Source: Hippasteria phrygiana (taxonomy: Eukaryota > Echinodermata > Asteroidea > Valvatida > Goniasteridae). From it: a DNA stretch of 64,000 nt. Below are positions 1 to 9,206 of the stretch, piece by piece. Below the pieces are notes generated by a model that was given only the letters and a program-made list of their open reading frames with translations, ran no database searches and was not told where the DNA came from. Every line of letters starts with the position of its first letter. The stretch's first letter is position 1. The position numbers and the translations under genes are program-made. The DNA lies in contig JAZGUH010000158.1 of the NCBI GenBank assembly GCA_037893225.1, positions 372,001 to 436,000 of the forward strand. The letters run 5' to 3'.

Positions 1-318
1 TCCAAAATGGCAGCCTCCTTAGACGATATTAGGAAAATTAAAAAGAAACCGGTTTTAAAATACAAAGAAATGACATGTACATGTTCAGTGGTTCCTTTCT
101 TTTTAATTTAATTATGCATATGGCAAAAAAATAACAGAGAAATACTAGAAATTTGAAATTTCACTACGAGTTTTACGCGTTTTATGTAGCGAGCGAGATA
201 TCCGTGCCTTGCAGACGGATAGCGGATAGCGAGAAACTGTGACGTCATAAGTACACAAAAACTGGTGACGTATCCGGCGCACTAACCATATCCATTCGCA
301 TGCGAAACCTCTCTATTA
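1..318. other. no gene seen; AT-rich flank with a CRE-like octamer
   Basis: I see no supported coding exon here. A palindromic TGACGTCA octamer, the CREB/ATF consensus, lies at 240-247, and a second GACGT core lies about 25 bp downstream. Without a nearby transcription start this is only a motif match. Confidence 0.3.
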
Positions 319-408
319 TCTGCAGTTTCAATCCATTGTTGGATTATTGTGTATGTTACGCTTGGCTACACAAGCCTCTTGTGTCCATTTTGCTTGGCTG
401 CACAAGCC
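319..408 (-). mobile_element. fragment of TTAA-flanked MITE family (copy 1)
   Basis: This stretch is the reverse complement of the conserved core of the elements at 20,543-20,783 and 31,814-32,034. It shares the run from TGCAGTTTCAATCCATTG to the CGCTTGGCT(A/G)CACAA motif, which occurs twice. No TTAA-bounded termini are recognisable, so it is a core fragment. Confidence 0.6.
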
Positions 409-777
409 CCGCCCCACACCCCTGCTAGTGATTTGGCCTGCACCAGACTTCAATCTGCAACCTGATTTTCTTCATTTGCCAGTGGTTTTCTGCAGCTGCT
501 CCAAACCTTTCAAATGATCTTCCTTACGTAATTAGTCATGCTACTTCACTGGCTAAATTCAACATATTACTCAATACTTGACTTCTTCCTGCCTTGTGTT
601 TTATACATGTATAAGCCCTTTGTCATCTTTTGGTATTTAGTGTTGAATGTTGTGATAATACTCTGTGTGACTTGAACACTCTGTAAATGCCTTGAAGCTG
701 TATGTCCATGCTCTATAACCGAACAATTCAATTCAAGGGATTTTCTCCAATATGAATTATGGAAGCAAACTCTATTT
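409..777. other. no gene seen
   Basis: Ordinary AT-rich sequence. I see no splice-flanked coding segment and no clear repeat boundary. Open frames crossing it have no protein-like features. Confidence 0.4.
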
Positions 778-1085
778 TTGATAGGGGAAAAAGCACTTGC
801 GTGTACTATGTGTGAAGATTGCCCAATACGGTTTTCCGGTGCTCGTCTCCGGAGAACACCTTTGGCACTGGGGGGAAGAGCGGACATTCCAACAGCACAA
901 GAAGCAATCAGATGCGATCCTGGATTGGTCGTCCCATGCAGTCGCTGCACTATCCACCAATCCCCGACCGTGATTTGGTCGAGCAGTGTAGCTTTCGCGC
1001 GCTTTCTGCCACTTTTCCGCTTTCCTTCGCTGAGCGTACATATAACCCAAAACCCTCCCACCCTCCGCAACAAAACCACTCATGG
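778..1085. promoter_or_regulatory. CpG-rich island-like segment with CCAAT boxes
   Basis: This short stretch is clearly richer in G, C and CpG than its flanks. It has CCAAT pentamers near 823 and 954 and the reverse ATTGG near 923, plus a TATA-like word (acatataac) near 1,040. Clustered CCAAT boxes in a CpG-rich block suggest a promoter. No first exon is recognisable beside it, and it could equally be part of a repeat. Overlapping frames on both strands look like composition artefacts. Confidence 0.25.
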
Positions 1086-1120
1086 TAAATTTATCACATG
1101 GTTATGGGTGTGGACCCACC

Positions 1121-1655
1121 TTGGTTCTGGGGAGCGCGTCTCTTGGCTACCCTAGTTGACACCCATCAGGGCAAAAGGTTCCTGGTCGTTTACAGATTTT
1201 GGGATGTTAGAGGTCTGATGCTGGAGCAAGAGCCACCGGAGTGGCTAAGTAAATACTGTTCCTTGGTCAGGCATAAACGGTCGGGCTTTGGGGTAAGGGG
1301 CAGGATTAGTGTAATCCTAGTACATGATATATGTAGAGGCGCACCCCCAGGTGGAGGACTGCGAAATGTTCAGCCACATTTACTTGGTTCTGGGGAGTGC
1401 GCCTCTTGGCTACCCCAGTTGACACCCATCAGGGCAAAAGGTTCCTGGTCGTTTACAGTTTTGGGCTGTTAGAGGTCTGATGCTGATGCTGGTGCAAGAG
1501 CCACCGGAGTGGCTAAGAAAATACAGTTCCTTGGTCAGGCATAAATGGTCGGGCTTTGGGGCAGGATCGGTGTAATCCTGGTACATAATATTCGGTACAT
1601 GTAGATGCGCACCCCCAGGTGGAGGGCTGCGATTTGTTCAGCCACGTTGTCTTTG
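1121..1655. repeat. tandem duplication, 263-bp unit, about two copies
   Basis: The sequence starting TTGGTTCTGGGGAG at 1,121 recurs at 1,384. Both copies share the blocks for CATCAGGGCAAAAGGTTCCTGG, GAGCCACCGGAGTGGCTAAG, and GCACCCCCAGGTGGAGG. Copies differ by substitutions and small indels, so the duplication is not very recent. Its origin is unknown. Confidence 0.85.
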
Positions 1656-3369
1656 GACTGTGGAATCCCCCTGGTTGATATGGCCTTGCATTTGCATTTA
1701 ATAGGCACCCACTTGTACAGTGTACCGGTTTCTTCACCAGGGGCGTTTACCTACCCCAGGATTTCTCCTCAGCCAAGCTGGAGTCAGTTCGGCCCTCTCT
1801 GATTTTTTATTGTATATGTCTCTAGCTCATGTTACTTGTGAGTGTCGTTGGTCCGCACGGGGACCCTCCGTACAGCACAGACTGGGGGCACCCTCTCCAG
1901 GTGGCTATGGCCCGTTGTCCACTTGCCAGTTCCCCAACCTCGGGGACTTCTTCCCCAGGCCTCCTCCTGTGCCTTGGGCGGTAGGGGGAAGTGGCATAAT
2001 GTTTGAGGGCGGGGATCCATTTATGGGGGAACTTGGAAAGTTATCACATCACACAGGCTAATTTCTATAAACCTTACATTCACTGTATTGTGTATACTGC
2101 AGTCAATCTCCTAATATTTGGAGGACACTACATGTATACCTTGATTTTAACCTGTAATCCCAGACTGCTAACCGGCAATGTTAACTTGTGCTGGTTTCAT
2201 AAAACTGTGTTGTCGCTGCAACCAGTTTACATGTATGATAGCTGTTTTGCTACAGCAGACAATTTTGAGTGTAAGTATTCGGCGTTCCTTGCCACAAGCT
2301 TACACTTTTAATGCTTGACTTGGTGTTTATATTGCTCTATGTCATTGTCATTCATTTTCCGACTACCTTAAATTGTGGGGCCCCAATCACGTTCAAGCAA
2401 AGTAATAGTTGAATTGAACACTGGATATATGACATGTAAGCAATATACATTTGTATACTTAATGTAGATGTTACATGGATTTGTAAAGGAAAGCAAAGGA
2501 AAGCCAAAAGGGCAATAAACGCTCGGCGAAGCAATGCCGGAGCATACCACATATTCCATTGTCCGTATCCTCTCTTCGCCATCTTGGGCCAATACATTAA
2601 CACTGTAAGAATTAGAAGCGTTCTGCTCCTAACTCTAAATCTGAAACTTTTTATCTGTTGCTTATTAGTCGCCAATATTTTGGACGAAATGTCTCATAAC
2701 GTGTCTATTGCTATTAAAAAAGCAATTCAGTATGAATTATTTAAATTTATATTTATTTAATTTTTTAAATTGTTTTATTTAATTTAATTTTTTATGTTCC
2801 AAAAGCATGCACACACAAAATCTTTAATTATCATTAGTACTATTAATCCTCAATTCTGAGCCCGAGTCCCAGTTTTTATCAATTCACATAGGTCAAGTGC
2901 GAGTACAAGTCACGGACGTCGTGTCCAGTTTTGAATCCCAGTTCATTTAAGGTTGCTGTGGTCTTCACAGCATTGTAATTATTATCACTATACCTTCATT
3001 GGTTTCTGAGAACCTGTGGGAAAAACCTTACCAGCGTAAATGGCCAGGGTTTAAACCCATGACTAAATCTTGGCCATTTGATGACTACTGACCTTAAGCT
3101 TAGGTGGACCAACCAATGTGGATCTGGCTAAGCTGGGATTACTGCAATTAAGTCACATCACACAATTGGGCAAATCCACATCAATAGGGACAAAACTAAA
3201 ATAAATTCAAACACTTTGATTTTGTTTAAAGTTTGGATTGCATTCTGAATATATTGTGGATAGCAGATCTCTATGTTTTACTAAATTAACTCTCAATATT
3301 TGTAAAATATTGTTTTTGAACATACAGTAGGACTTTTTGAGTGATTTCTCCAACGTTAATGATGTAATT
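1656..3369. other. no gene seen
   Basis: Mixed-composition intergenic or intronic sequence with an AT-only stretch near 2,725-2,790. I find no coding exon with supporting splice sites or recognisable motifs. Confidence 0.4.
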
Positions 3370-3440
3370 AGCCTTATTTGGATATGGCGGACACAATAGG
3401 AGAGCGCTATTTGAATTGGGTAAACAAACCTTTTGTATGG
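3370..3440 (+). mobile_element. half-copy of palindromic GGACACAATAGGAG MITE
   Basis: The left arm of the palindromic family seen complete at 27,358-27,490 and 28,766-28,891. It reads as a GATATGG, GGACACAATAGGAG, TTGAATTGGGTAAAC series and then stops at the CCTTTTGTATGG centre without the mirror arm. Confidence 0.65.
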
Positions 3441-3468
3441 ATTTGATGCAAGTCCTGCCTAGATTGCT

Positions 3469-3826
3469 AATTCGGTCGATTCACAACTCAGTGCGCCTCC
3501 AGCGGCAAGCTGGAAAAGGCCAATTTCCCACTTTCGGGGTCGACATCACATCTATTAGATGGTGGACAGTACAGCAGTATGGATTTCGCGCGAATGCGAG
3601 TGGATGAGTTAAAGCAATTTTTGACTAATCGGGGAATACCTTGTGCGGGAAAGAAGAGAAGAGTTAATAGATTTAGCGGAGAAGGGGTGTAAGAAGTATG
3701 GTCGATGCATTGGCGATACCCACTTCCAGTTTGGAGATGTTGACTTTTTCCCATGATGCACTGTGTAATTTGGCCTCTCCCCGGTTGCCACTGGCAGCGC
3801 ATCGAGTTGTGAATCGACCGAATTGA
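3469..3826. mobile_element. TIR element with SAP-domain remnant
   Basis: The left end AATTCGGTCGATTCACAACTC is repeated as its exact reverse complement at 3,806-3,826. Inverted similarity continues inward for roughly 50 bp (CAGTGCGCCTCCAGCGGC against GCCACTGGCAGCGCATCG). The 358-bp size fits a deletion derivative of a DNA transposon. Target duplications are not clear. The interior carries a broken SAP-like frame, listed separately. Confidence 0.75.
3579..3745 (+). pseudogene. broken SAP-domain ORF inside TIR element
   Basis: From the ATG at 3,579 the frame reads MDFARMRVDELKQFLTNRG followed by IPCAGKK. It then needs a one-base shift to continue as EELIDLAEKG and CKKYG. The pattern ELKxFLxxRG, then G-K-K, then (E)LIDLAxK matches the helix-extension-helix of SAP DNA-binding modules. 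In the original frame it ends at TAA 3,690-3,692. SAP modules occur at the N-terminus of many invertebrate multi-copy proteins, so this is probably the 5' end of a lost autonomous parent. The family assignment is from pattern only. Confidence 0.55.
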
Positions 3827-3829
3827 TTT

Positions 3830-4360
3830 GAATTTATGTTAATTTAAATATTCAGCTCTAACCCCTATGTGTTTAAAAAGACATTATACTTTCGAAGTGA
3901 GCTCAACCAGTTTAGAAGACAATCGGTGTTAACCTTGTCCTTTTTTGGATCTGTGTGAAACAAGCCTTATGATTTACGACCAAAAAAAATAAATCATTGA
4001 TGTGCCTATTAAACCTAAAAAAAACCTCTCTCTGCTGTGACTTAATCAGCAGTATAAAACATTGCTTACCATTTCCCTTATGTCCAGAACTATGTAAAAA
4101 GTAATAAATGATGTTATGTATCGTGTAGCAAGAAATGTTTTATTCTACAAATCATGGCTGTCATTAAATTATTCATTGGAGGACTTGAGAAAGCAACTCC
4201 TCAAAACGTTTCACATTTCAGGTAAATATGCCATACGGATATGAAATTTGTCGGCAAACAACAATCTCAAATTGATACTGGACCCTGGTTTTATTCACTG
4301 TCAGATTAACCTTGGCAGTGATGCCAAGCCCCTAAGGTACAGTGCATGATTGATAGGAGT
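3830..4360. other. no gene seen
   Basis: AT-rich sequence without a supported exon. It lies just downstream, in minus-strand terms, of the possible terminal exon at 4,361-4,502 and could be its 3' untranslated region if that exon is real. Confidence 0.3.
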
Positions 4361-4502
4361 TTATGCATTCCACAGACATGACAGCATTCTGTGCTCCATA
4401 TCTTCTGCTGGGACGTATTCAATATCAGACAGTGGCAAGATTTTGTCTTTCTTCAGTTCCTTGGGGAGAACATGCTGTCTCTTTATTACTGAGCCCAAAG
4501 CC
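4361..4502 (-). CDS. possible terminal coding exon of an unrecognised gene
   Basis: On the minus strand, an acceptor-like ACATCCTCAG at 4,503-4,512 precedes an open frame of about 46 codons ending in TAA at 4,361-4,363. The peptide is protein-like and charged, with segments such as VLPKELKKDKILPLSDIEY and VPAEDMEHRML, and it lacks the low-complexity look of nearby chance frames. I do not recognise the family. No upstream exon of the same gene was found on the minus strand between here and 14.6 kb, so a processed or truncated fragment is also possible. Confidence 0.35.
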
Positions 4503-4512
4503 CTGAGGATGT

Positions 4513-6164
4513 GTAAATATTGGCCAGTGTGATATCAGATTTGAAAGATATGCTGTCTGTGCTGTTCAACAAACCGGGAATTTCCAAATTGTATGTTTTA
4601 TTAAAAAAAAAGAAATCTGCAACCCTCAAAAAAGGGCTTTTATTTTGGTTGGTTTCATGCCTATAATGCATAAAAAGATCCGCTGGGAACTGAATTACTG
4701 TCAGGCCGAAAATATTTTTAAAAAAAATATCTTTATAACAATCACAGATTTAAAAAAAGTTTTTGTCCCAAACATAAGTAACTCTCTTATTTTTTTGGGG
4801 TGAAAATGGAAAAGACCATAGATAATATACCTTAAATGTGACATGTTTTTCCTCTCTACCAGAACTGTTACTTTTCTACAGCTTTCCAAAGAAAGAAAGA
4901 AAGGCATTTGTATGGTGATCATGTTTGCCACATCAAATGTTTTAAGGTTTAAGAGCATTGTTTAATTGGTATTCTTATTTCCATTGGCATTCCAAAACGT
5001 ACATGCACTTGCCGCCCCGTTGATGTCTCAAGGAGTTCACCCCATAGTTCAGTCTGACTGCAATCACGTAGGCCCACCATTTAAATGGAAGCAATAATGT
5101 TTACTGAGAAAACTGACCTGGCGCTGCCGGTGCACACACACACAGTTTGGCACACAGCAAAAAGTGTTCCTTGGAGTAACTTGGCGTCGCCCGGTTTGGC
5201 ACGCGCAGTGGCCTTTTGTTACAAGCCAAACTGTTTGGGGGGGGGGGGGGGGGGGGAGGGGGGAGTGGACTGTTTATTTTGCCAGGAGTTAAAACTGCGA
5301 AACTACATCCATAATGGGATAGGAGGGGGGGGGGGTATGTATTGATGCTTGGTCGGGGGGGGGGGGGGGGGTGTTTTAGAATGGGAACGCCAAGGATAAA
5401 CCGTCCATGTGTCTCTGTCCATCTCACAATACTCAGCTGTCAGGAAAACAGGGTTTATGGAAGCGTGCCGTCTTCCTGATGCTTTTTCTCATTCAGAAAC
5501 TTTTTTTGGGGGGGGGGTTATGAGAAGTCGGAAGGAGATATTCATTATCGTTGGCGCAGATAATCCTCTCACTGTGATTTTTGTGGCTGCAGATTTCTGT
5601 CAAGTTCAATCCATGTGTACAGCAATAACAAGACTTGACCTACATAAGTAACAGTGATGAAAATTGTAAGCCGAGTAATGGGGAGTGTGACGAAGGGTGC
5701 ATGTAGATCTATGCATTCATGTGAATAGTCAACCCTACATTTAAGAAATGGTTATGGGAGTCACCCATTGTAAGTCTCAAAGTCACTCTAGGTAAAGGGC
5801 TAACAAGATTGCTAACTCTACCATCCGAATGGTTTTCCCGGGAACAGATAAAAGAGAGGATAAATATTTACAGAAGCCTAGTAAGTATTCTAAGCTTTAT
5901 ACCTTCAGAACTGGGGCAGGGAAATGTCCACCATTGGGAACCCAAGCAAAATTTCAAATCATCATAAAAAAAAGTGAAAATGTCATTCAAAAACTATACA
6001 CCGAGTTAGAAAGAAAAATACCAATTGAATTTGGTTAAGTTAACGCTTTTGTTTTAGGCATGGAAATCTGTTTATTAAAAAGTTAACTTGTATGCTCTGT
6101 AGCTAAACATTTTGCAAAACAATATGAAAGATAACCATTGTAGCCTGTTATATATATATATATA
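4513..6164. repeat. non-coding stretch with poly-G tracts
   Basis: No gene is seen. The most visible structure is a series of G homopolymers: near 5,237-5,262, 5,325-5,335, 5,355-5,371 and 5,509-5,517. These create artificial glycine- and proline-rich frames. A TA microsatellite at about 6,150-6,164 abuts the Penelope-like fragment that follows. Confidence 0.6.
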
Positions 6165-6806
6165 ACAGGGATATGCCAGGGATATGCCAGGGATATCATT
6201 CTCAAGCACTTCAAGACGCTGCAGGAAGATCCAGCGACCAGCACCATCTTCACCCAGTCTACCAACCCCCTCTGTTCATTCAGACGTGACCGCTCCATCA
6301 GCAACCATATTGTGCGGTCAACACTTCCCAGCATCGCTAGTACCGTAGACAACGACCCCTTCAAAACTGTTCCCTGCAAGCGTCCAAGATGCAAAACTTG
6401 CGCACACGTTGATGGTACATCTTCCATCACTGGTCCCCGTGGCCATTTCAACATCCGGGGCCACTTCAAATGCACCACTACTAATCTTGTTTATTGTATC
6501 ACGTGTACCCGATGTGGCATGCTCTACATTGGCGAAACCAAGCGCCGACTGGCCGACCGTTTTACGGAGCATCTCCGAAGCGTTCGGCTGAAACAACCTG
6601 GTCTGGCTGTCGCCCAACACTTCAGCGCGCCATCACACTCCACAAAGGACATGAGCGTCTGCGTTGTTTCCACGGCATCGTCGGATACGCAGCGCCGATC
6701 TCTAGAACAGCGTGTGATGTTCCAACTGGGCACGCTCCACCCTGACGGGATGAACGTGGAGTTTACCGCGTTTGTTCTACCAGCGGTTCATCACAACAAG
6801 CCATAA
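6165..6806 (+). mobile_element. Penelope-like retroelement, 3' fragment with GIY-YIG domain
   Basis: A continuous frame begins beside a TA microsatellite with GYARDIILKHFKTLQEDPAT and runs to the TAA at 6,804-6,806. It contains the linker CSFRRDRSISNHIVRSTLP, a cysteine cluster (CKRPRCKTC), and a GIY-YIG endonuclease core. In that core the LVYCITCTRCGMLYIGET motif is followed by an RLADRFTEH helix. This order, the end of reverse transcriptase followed by a Cys-rich GIY-YIG nuclease, is typical of Penelope-like elements, which nick target DNA for retrotransposition. The reverse-transcriptase core is missing, so the copy is 5'-truncated. The open frame over 200 codons suggests modest age. Confidence 0.85.
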
Positions 6807-6928
6807 TTCCCCTGAAGAAGGTGCATTGCACCGAAAGCTCGGGTAAAACTATCCGGTGAGCACTGTTTCACCTTTACCATATATTTTTTCAATGCTCTAC
6901 AGTGCTACGCAGCATCCCCACATTTGTT

Positions 6929-6931
<3 letters not shown>
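6807..6931 (+). ncRNA. Penelope 3' trailer with hammerhead-like hairpin
   Basis: Directly after the stop codon the trailer reads CTGAAGA, then a perfect GGTGC/GCACC hairpin with an ATT loop, then GAAA. This matches the conserved layout of a hammerhead core (CUGANGA, stem II, GAAA). A convincing stem III and cleavage triplet are not visible, so activity is doubtful. Penelope-like elements are known to carry hammerhead motifs. Confidence 0.4.

Positions 6932-6966
<35 letters not shown>
6932..6966. repeat. TA microsatellite
   Basis: An uninterrupted run of alternating TA of about 35 bp. A TA run also bounds the 5' side of the Penelope fragment, so the insertion may have landed in, or generated, this repeat. 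Confidence 0.9.
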
Positions 6967-6968
<2 letters not shown>

Positions 6969-7030
6969 CAATGAAATTGGCATTTATCACAATCCAAAGT
7001 CCTCGATACATCTCTGTAGAGCTATATTTA

Positions 7031-7200
7031 TGAAATAAATTCAGGATATGAGTTAAATAAACTTTGGCATATATATTTCTGGACAGACTGTTTCGTGCCG
7101 TGTGGCACTCATCAGCAGATGAGTGCCACACGGCACGAAACAGTCTGTCCAGAAATAAATATGCCAAAGTTTATTTAACTCGTATCCTGAATTTATTTCA
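7031..7200. repeat. 170-bp near-perfect palindrome (inverted Penelope LTR-like repeat)
   Basis: The left arm starting TGAAATAAATTCAGGATATG at 7,031 is mirrored by the right arm ending at 7,200, with only a few mismatches and a centre near 7,115. Each arm contains a hammerhead-type hairpin. Inverted long-terminal-repeat-like copies with hammerheads are a known arrangement in Penelope-like elements, and this one lies 225 bp past a Penelope 3' end. Confidence 0.85.
7074..7125 (-). ncRNA. hammerhead ribozyme, type I layout
   Basis: Read on the minus strand, CTGATGA (7,109-7,115) is followed by stem II GTGCC-ACAC-GGCAC and then GAAA (7,091-7,094). A short stem III (ACA-GTC-TGT) follows, then the cleavage-site C opposite 7,082. 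Stem I pairs TCTG (opposite 7,116-7,119) with CAGA (opposite 7,078-7,081). All core bases are intact. The predicted cut lies between the bases opposite 7,082 and 7,081. The mirror copy on the plus strand reads CAGATGA, so its core is broken. Short stem III, type I hammerheads are those described from Penelope-like elements. Confidence 0.7.
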
Positions 7201-8699
7201 TATATATATATTTAACCACAGTATACTTAAACCTAAATAAAGATGCAGAGTTCATTTTAAATAATTGAGTTTTGGCCAGATTGGCCTTCTCTCTGGTCTT
7301 AAATGAAGTTGTTGGTAGCTACTTAATCATTCACTTCAAATTCCCATTCTTGTGAATATAGGGATAAAGAGTAGAGAGAAACAAAATATCAGAGAGTTTG
7401 CCCTAATTTTCAACAGTTTATTCCCCAAACTTCTTGCGTGTGTGGACATGAACAAGATTGAAGATCTATAAAAAGAAAGCAATTTATTTCTGGAAATGGA
7501 TTACAAGACAGCAATAATGCTCAACGCCTACATCGCAGGGTCCACGCTTTGATCTTTCCCCGCAGTTTGAGCACCCCATCAAGTGTAACCACAGCTACCC
7601 CGCTCACGCCCTTTTAGACCATAGTATCTCAAACAGGAAATATTAATTTTGCAAGCACTGCCGGCCCCGCGTTGTCATCGAAGACCTGCGGGGAGTGTGT
7701 GTTTGATGTTTTTTCTCTCTTTGCGTGGGAGTTGATAAGCTTCGTTTACTTTCATTCATCTGCGTCAGCTCTTACTGATGACGGCTGTTGCCGTGGTGGC
7801 TTAAGCCATCGTACCCCTCTGACGAAGGTCCTCAGCAAACCATTTAATATCACAAGCCCTCGATCATTTAACTTTCCAGCTTGACACAGTATCTGTAAGA
7901 TTGACAGAAACAGGCTCTCTCCAAGTCCCCATGTTTGTTTGAACTTCAGATGTGTGTTGTGAAGTACATACTTGCGTGCTTACTTGTATTTTGTGTAAGA
8001 CCTATCCTACTTCAACTTGTATTCGAGATGGATAAAGATCACATTGTGGCAAGTGGGCTGGATTCTTCGCAGCAGTTGAGTAGAGATTAGGTGAGGAGGC
8101 GTAAGCTACTTGCATTGTCGATGCTGTTCAGTCTAGGCAATTTAAAAAAAAGTGGAAAACATATCATGCTCTGGTGTTGATTTGATAATGTGGCCATCAA
8201 AATGGCTGCCAACAGGAGTATATTTCATAGGAATGTTGAGCACACAAATTTGCTCAGCAGAGTTACAGTAGGTTTTACTCAGCCAAACCAGGTTTACCTC
8301 ACCAACATTTCGTGCAGTGTGATGTTGCTGGTGACTGGACCCCCAAAACTTTTGCTCTATGAAATTGGGTCCACGTCACTTCACACAAGCTTGCACATTT
8401 GCAACATCTTAATAAAAAAGGAAAACTCTTCCCCTCAAAAACGTAAGAATGGTTAGGTTGCCATTTCTAAACCTACCACCTCTGATCATTACCCTTTTAC
8501 CTAGAGTGGCTTTAAGCTTTATATTGATGATTTTAATAAAAAAAATACTGGACTACAACACCTCCCCCCCACCCTCTTCCCCTGCTCCCAACCTTGTCCC
8601 AAGCTTATGACAGGAAGCTTCTTCTTGACTCTTGAAGACTTCTCTCATACTTCGCACTTTGGGAATACAATCTGCCTGCTCTATCTAAGTGATAGACCC
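7201..8699. other. no gene seen
   Basis: Ordinary sequence with no supported exon. Homopolymer C runs near 8,562-8,582 herald the pyrimidine minisatellite that follows. Confidence 0.4.
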
Positions 8700-9206
8700 T
8701 GCCGAACCCTGCCTGCCCCTGCCCTTCCCCCCAGCCCTTTCCCCAGCCCTTCCCCCAGCCTTTCCCCTCCTTTCCCCCCAGCCTTCCCCCCCCCAGCCTT
8801 CCCCCCAGCCTTCCCCCCCCCAGCCTTTCCCCCCCAGCCCTTTCTCCCCAGCCCTTTCCCACCCAGCCTCTTTTTCCCCAGCCCTTCCCCCCAGCCCTTT
8901 ACCCCCAGCCTTTCCCCCCAGCCTTTCCCCCAGCCTTTTCCCCCAGCCTTTCCCCTCCAGCCTTTACCCCCAGCCCTTCCCCCAGCCCTTTCCCCCCAGC
9001 CCTTTCCCCCCAGCCCTTTCCCCCCAGCCCTTTCCCCCCAGCCCTTTCCCCCCAGCCCTTTCCCCCCAGCCCTTTCCCCCCAGCCCTTTTTCCCCAGCCC
9101 TTTTTCCCCAGCCCTTTCCCCCCAGCCCTTTCCCCCCAGCCCTTTCCCCCCAGCCCTTTCCCCCCAGCCCTTTCCCCCCAGCCCTTTCCCCCCAGCCCTT
9201 CCCCCT
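8700..9206. repeat. pyrimidine minisatellite, 14-bp unit
   Basis: More than 25 copies of CCCCCCAGCCCTTT and close variants. The right half, from about 8,990, is nearly homogeneous and the left half is diverged, as expected for an array growing by slippage at one side. Proline-rich (plus) and glycine-rich (minus) frames across it are artefacts of the unit. The purine-rich strand could form triplex or G-quadruplex structure. Confidence 0.95.

Noticed and set aside
567..1155. Several overlapping frames, up to 170 codons, on both strands
   Set aside because: They share a CpG-rich block with few stop codons, lack recognisable motifs, and overlap one another. None is favoured.
5085..5427. Gly- and Pro-rich frames near 5.1-5.4 kb
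   Set aside because: They depend on poly-G homopolymers and have no conserved features.
7116..7150. A second functional hammerhead on the plus strand of the palindrome
   Set aside because: The core reads CAGATGA instead of CTGATGA, breaking an essential position.
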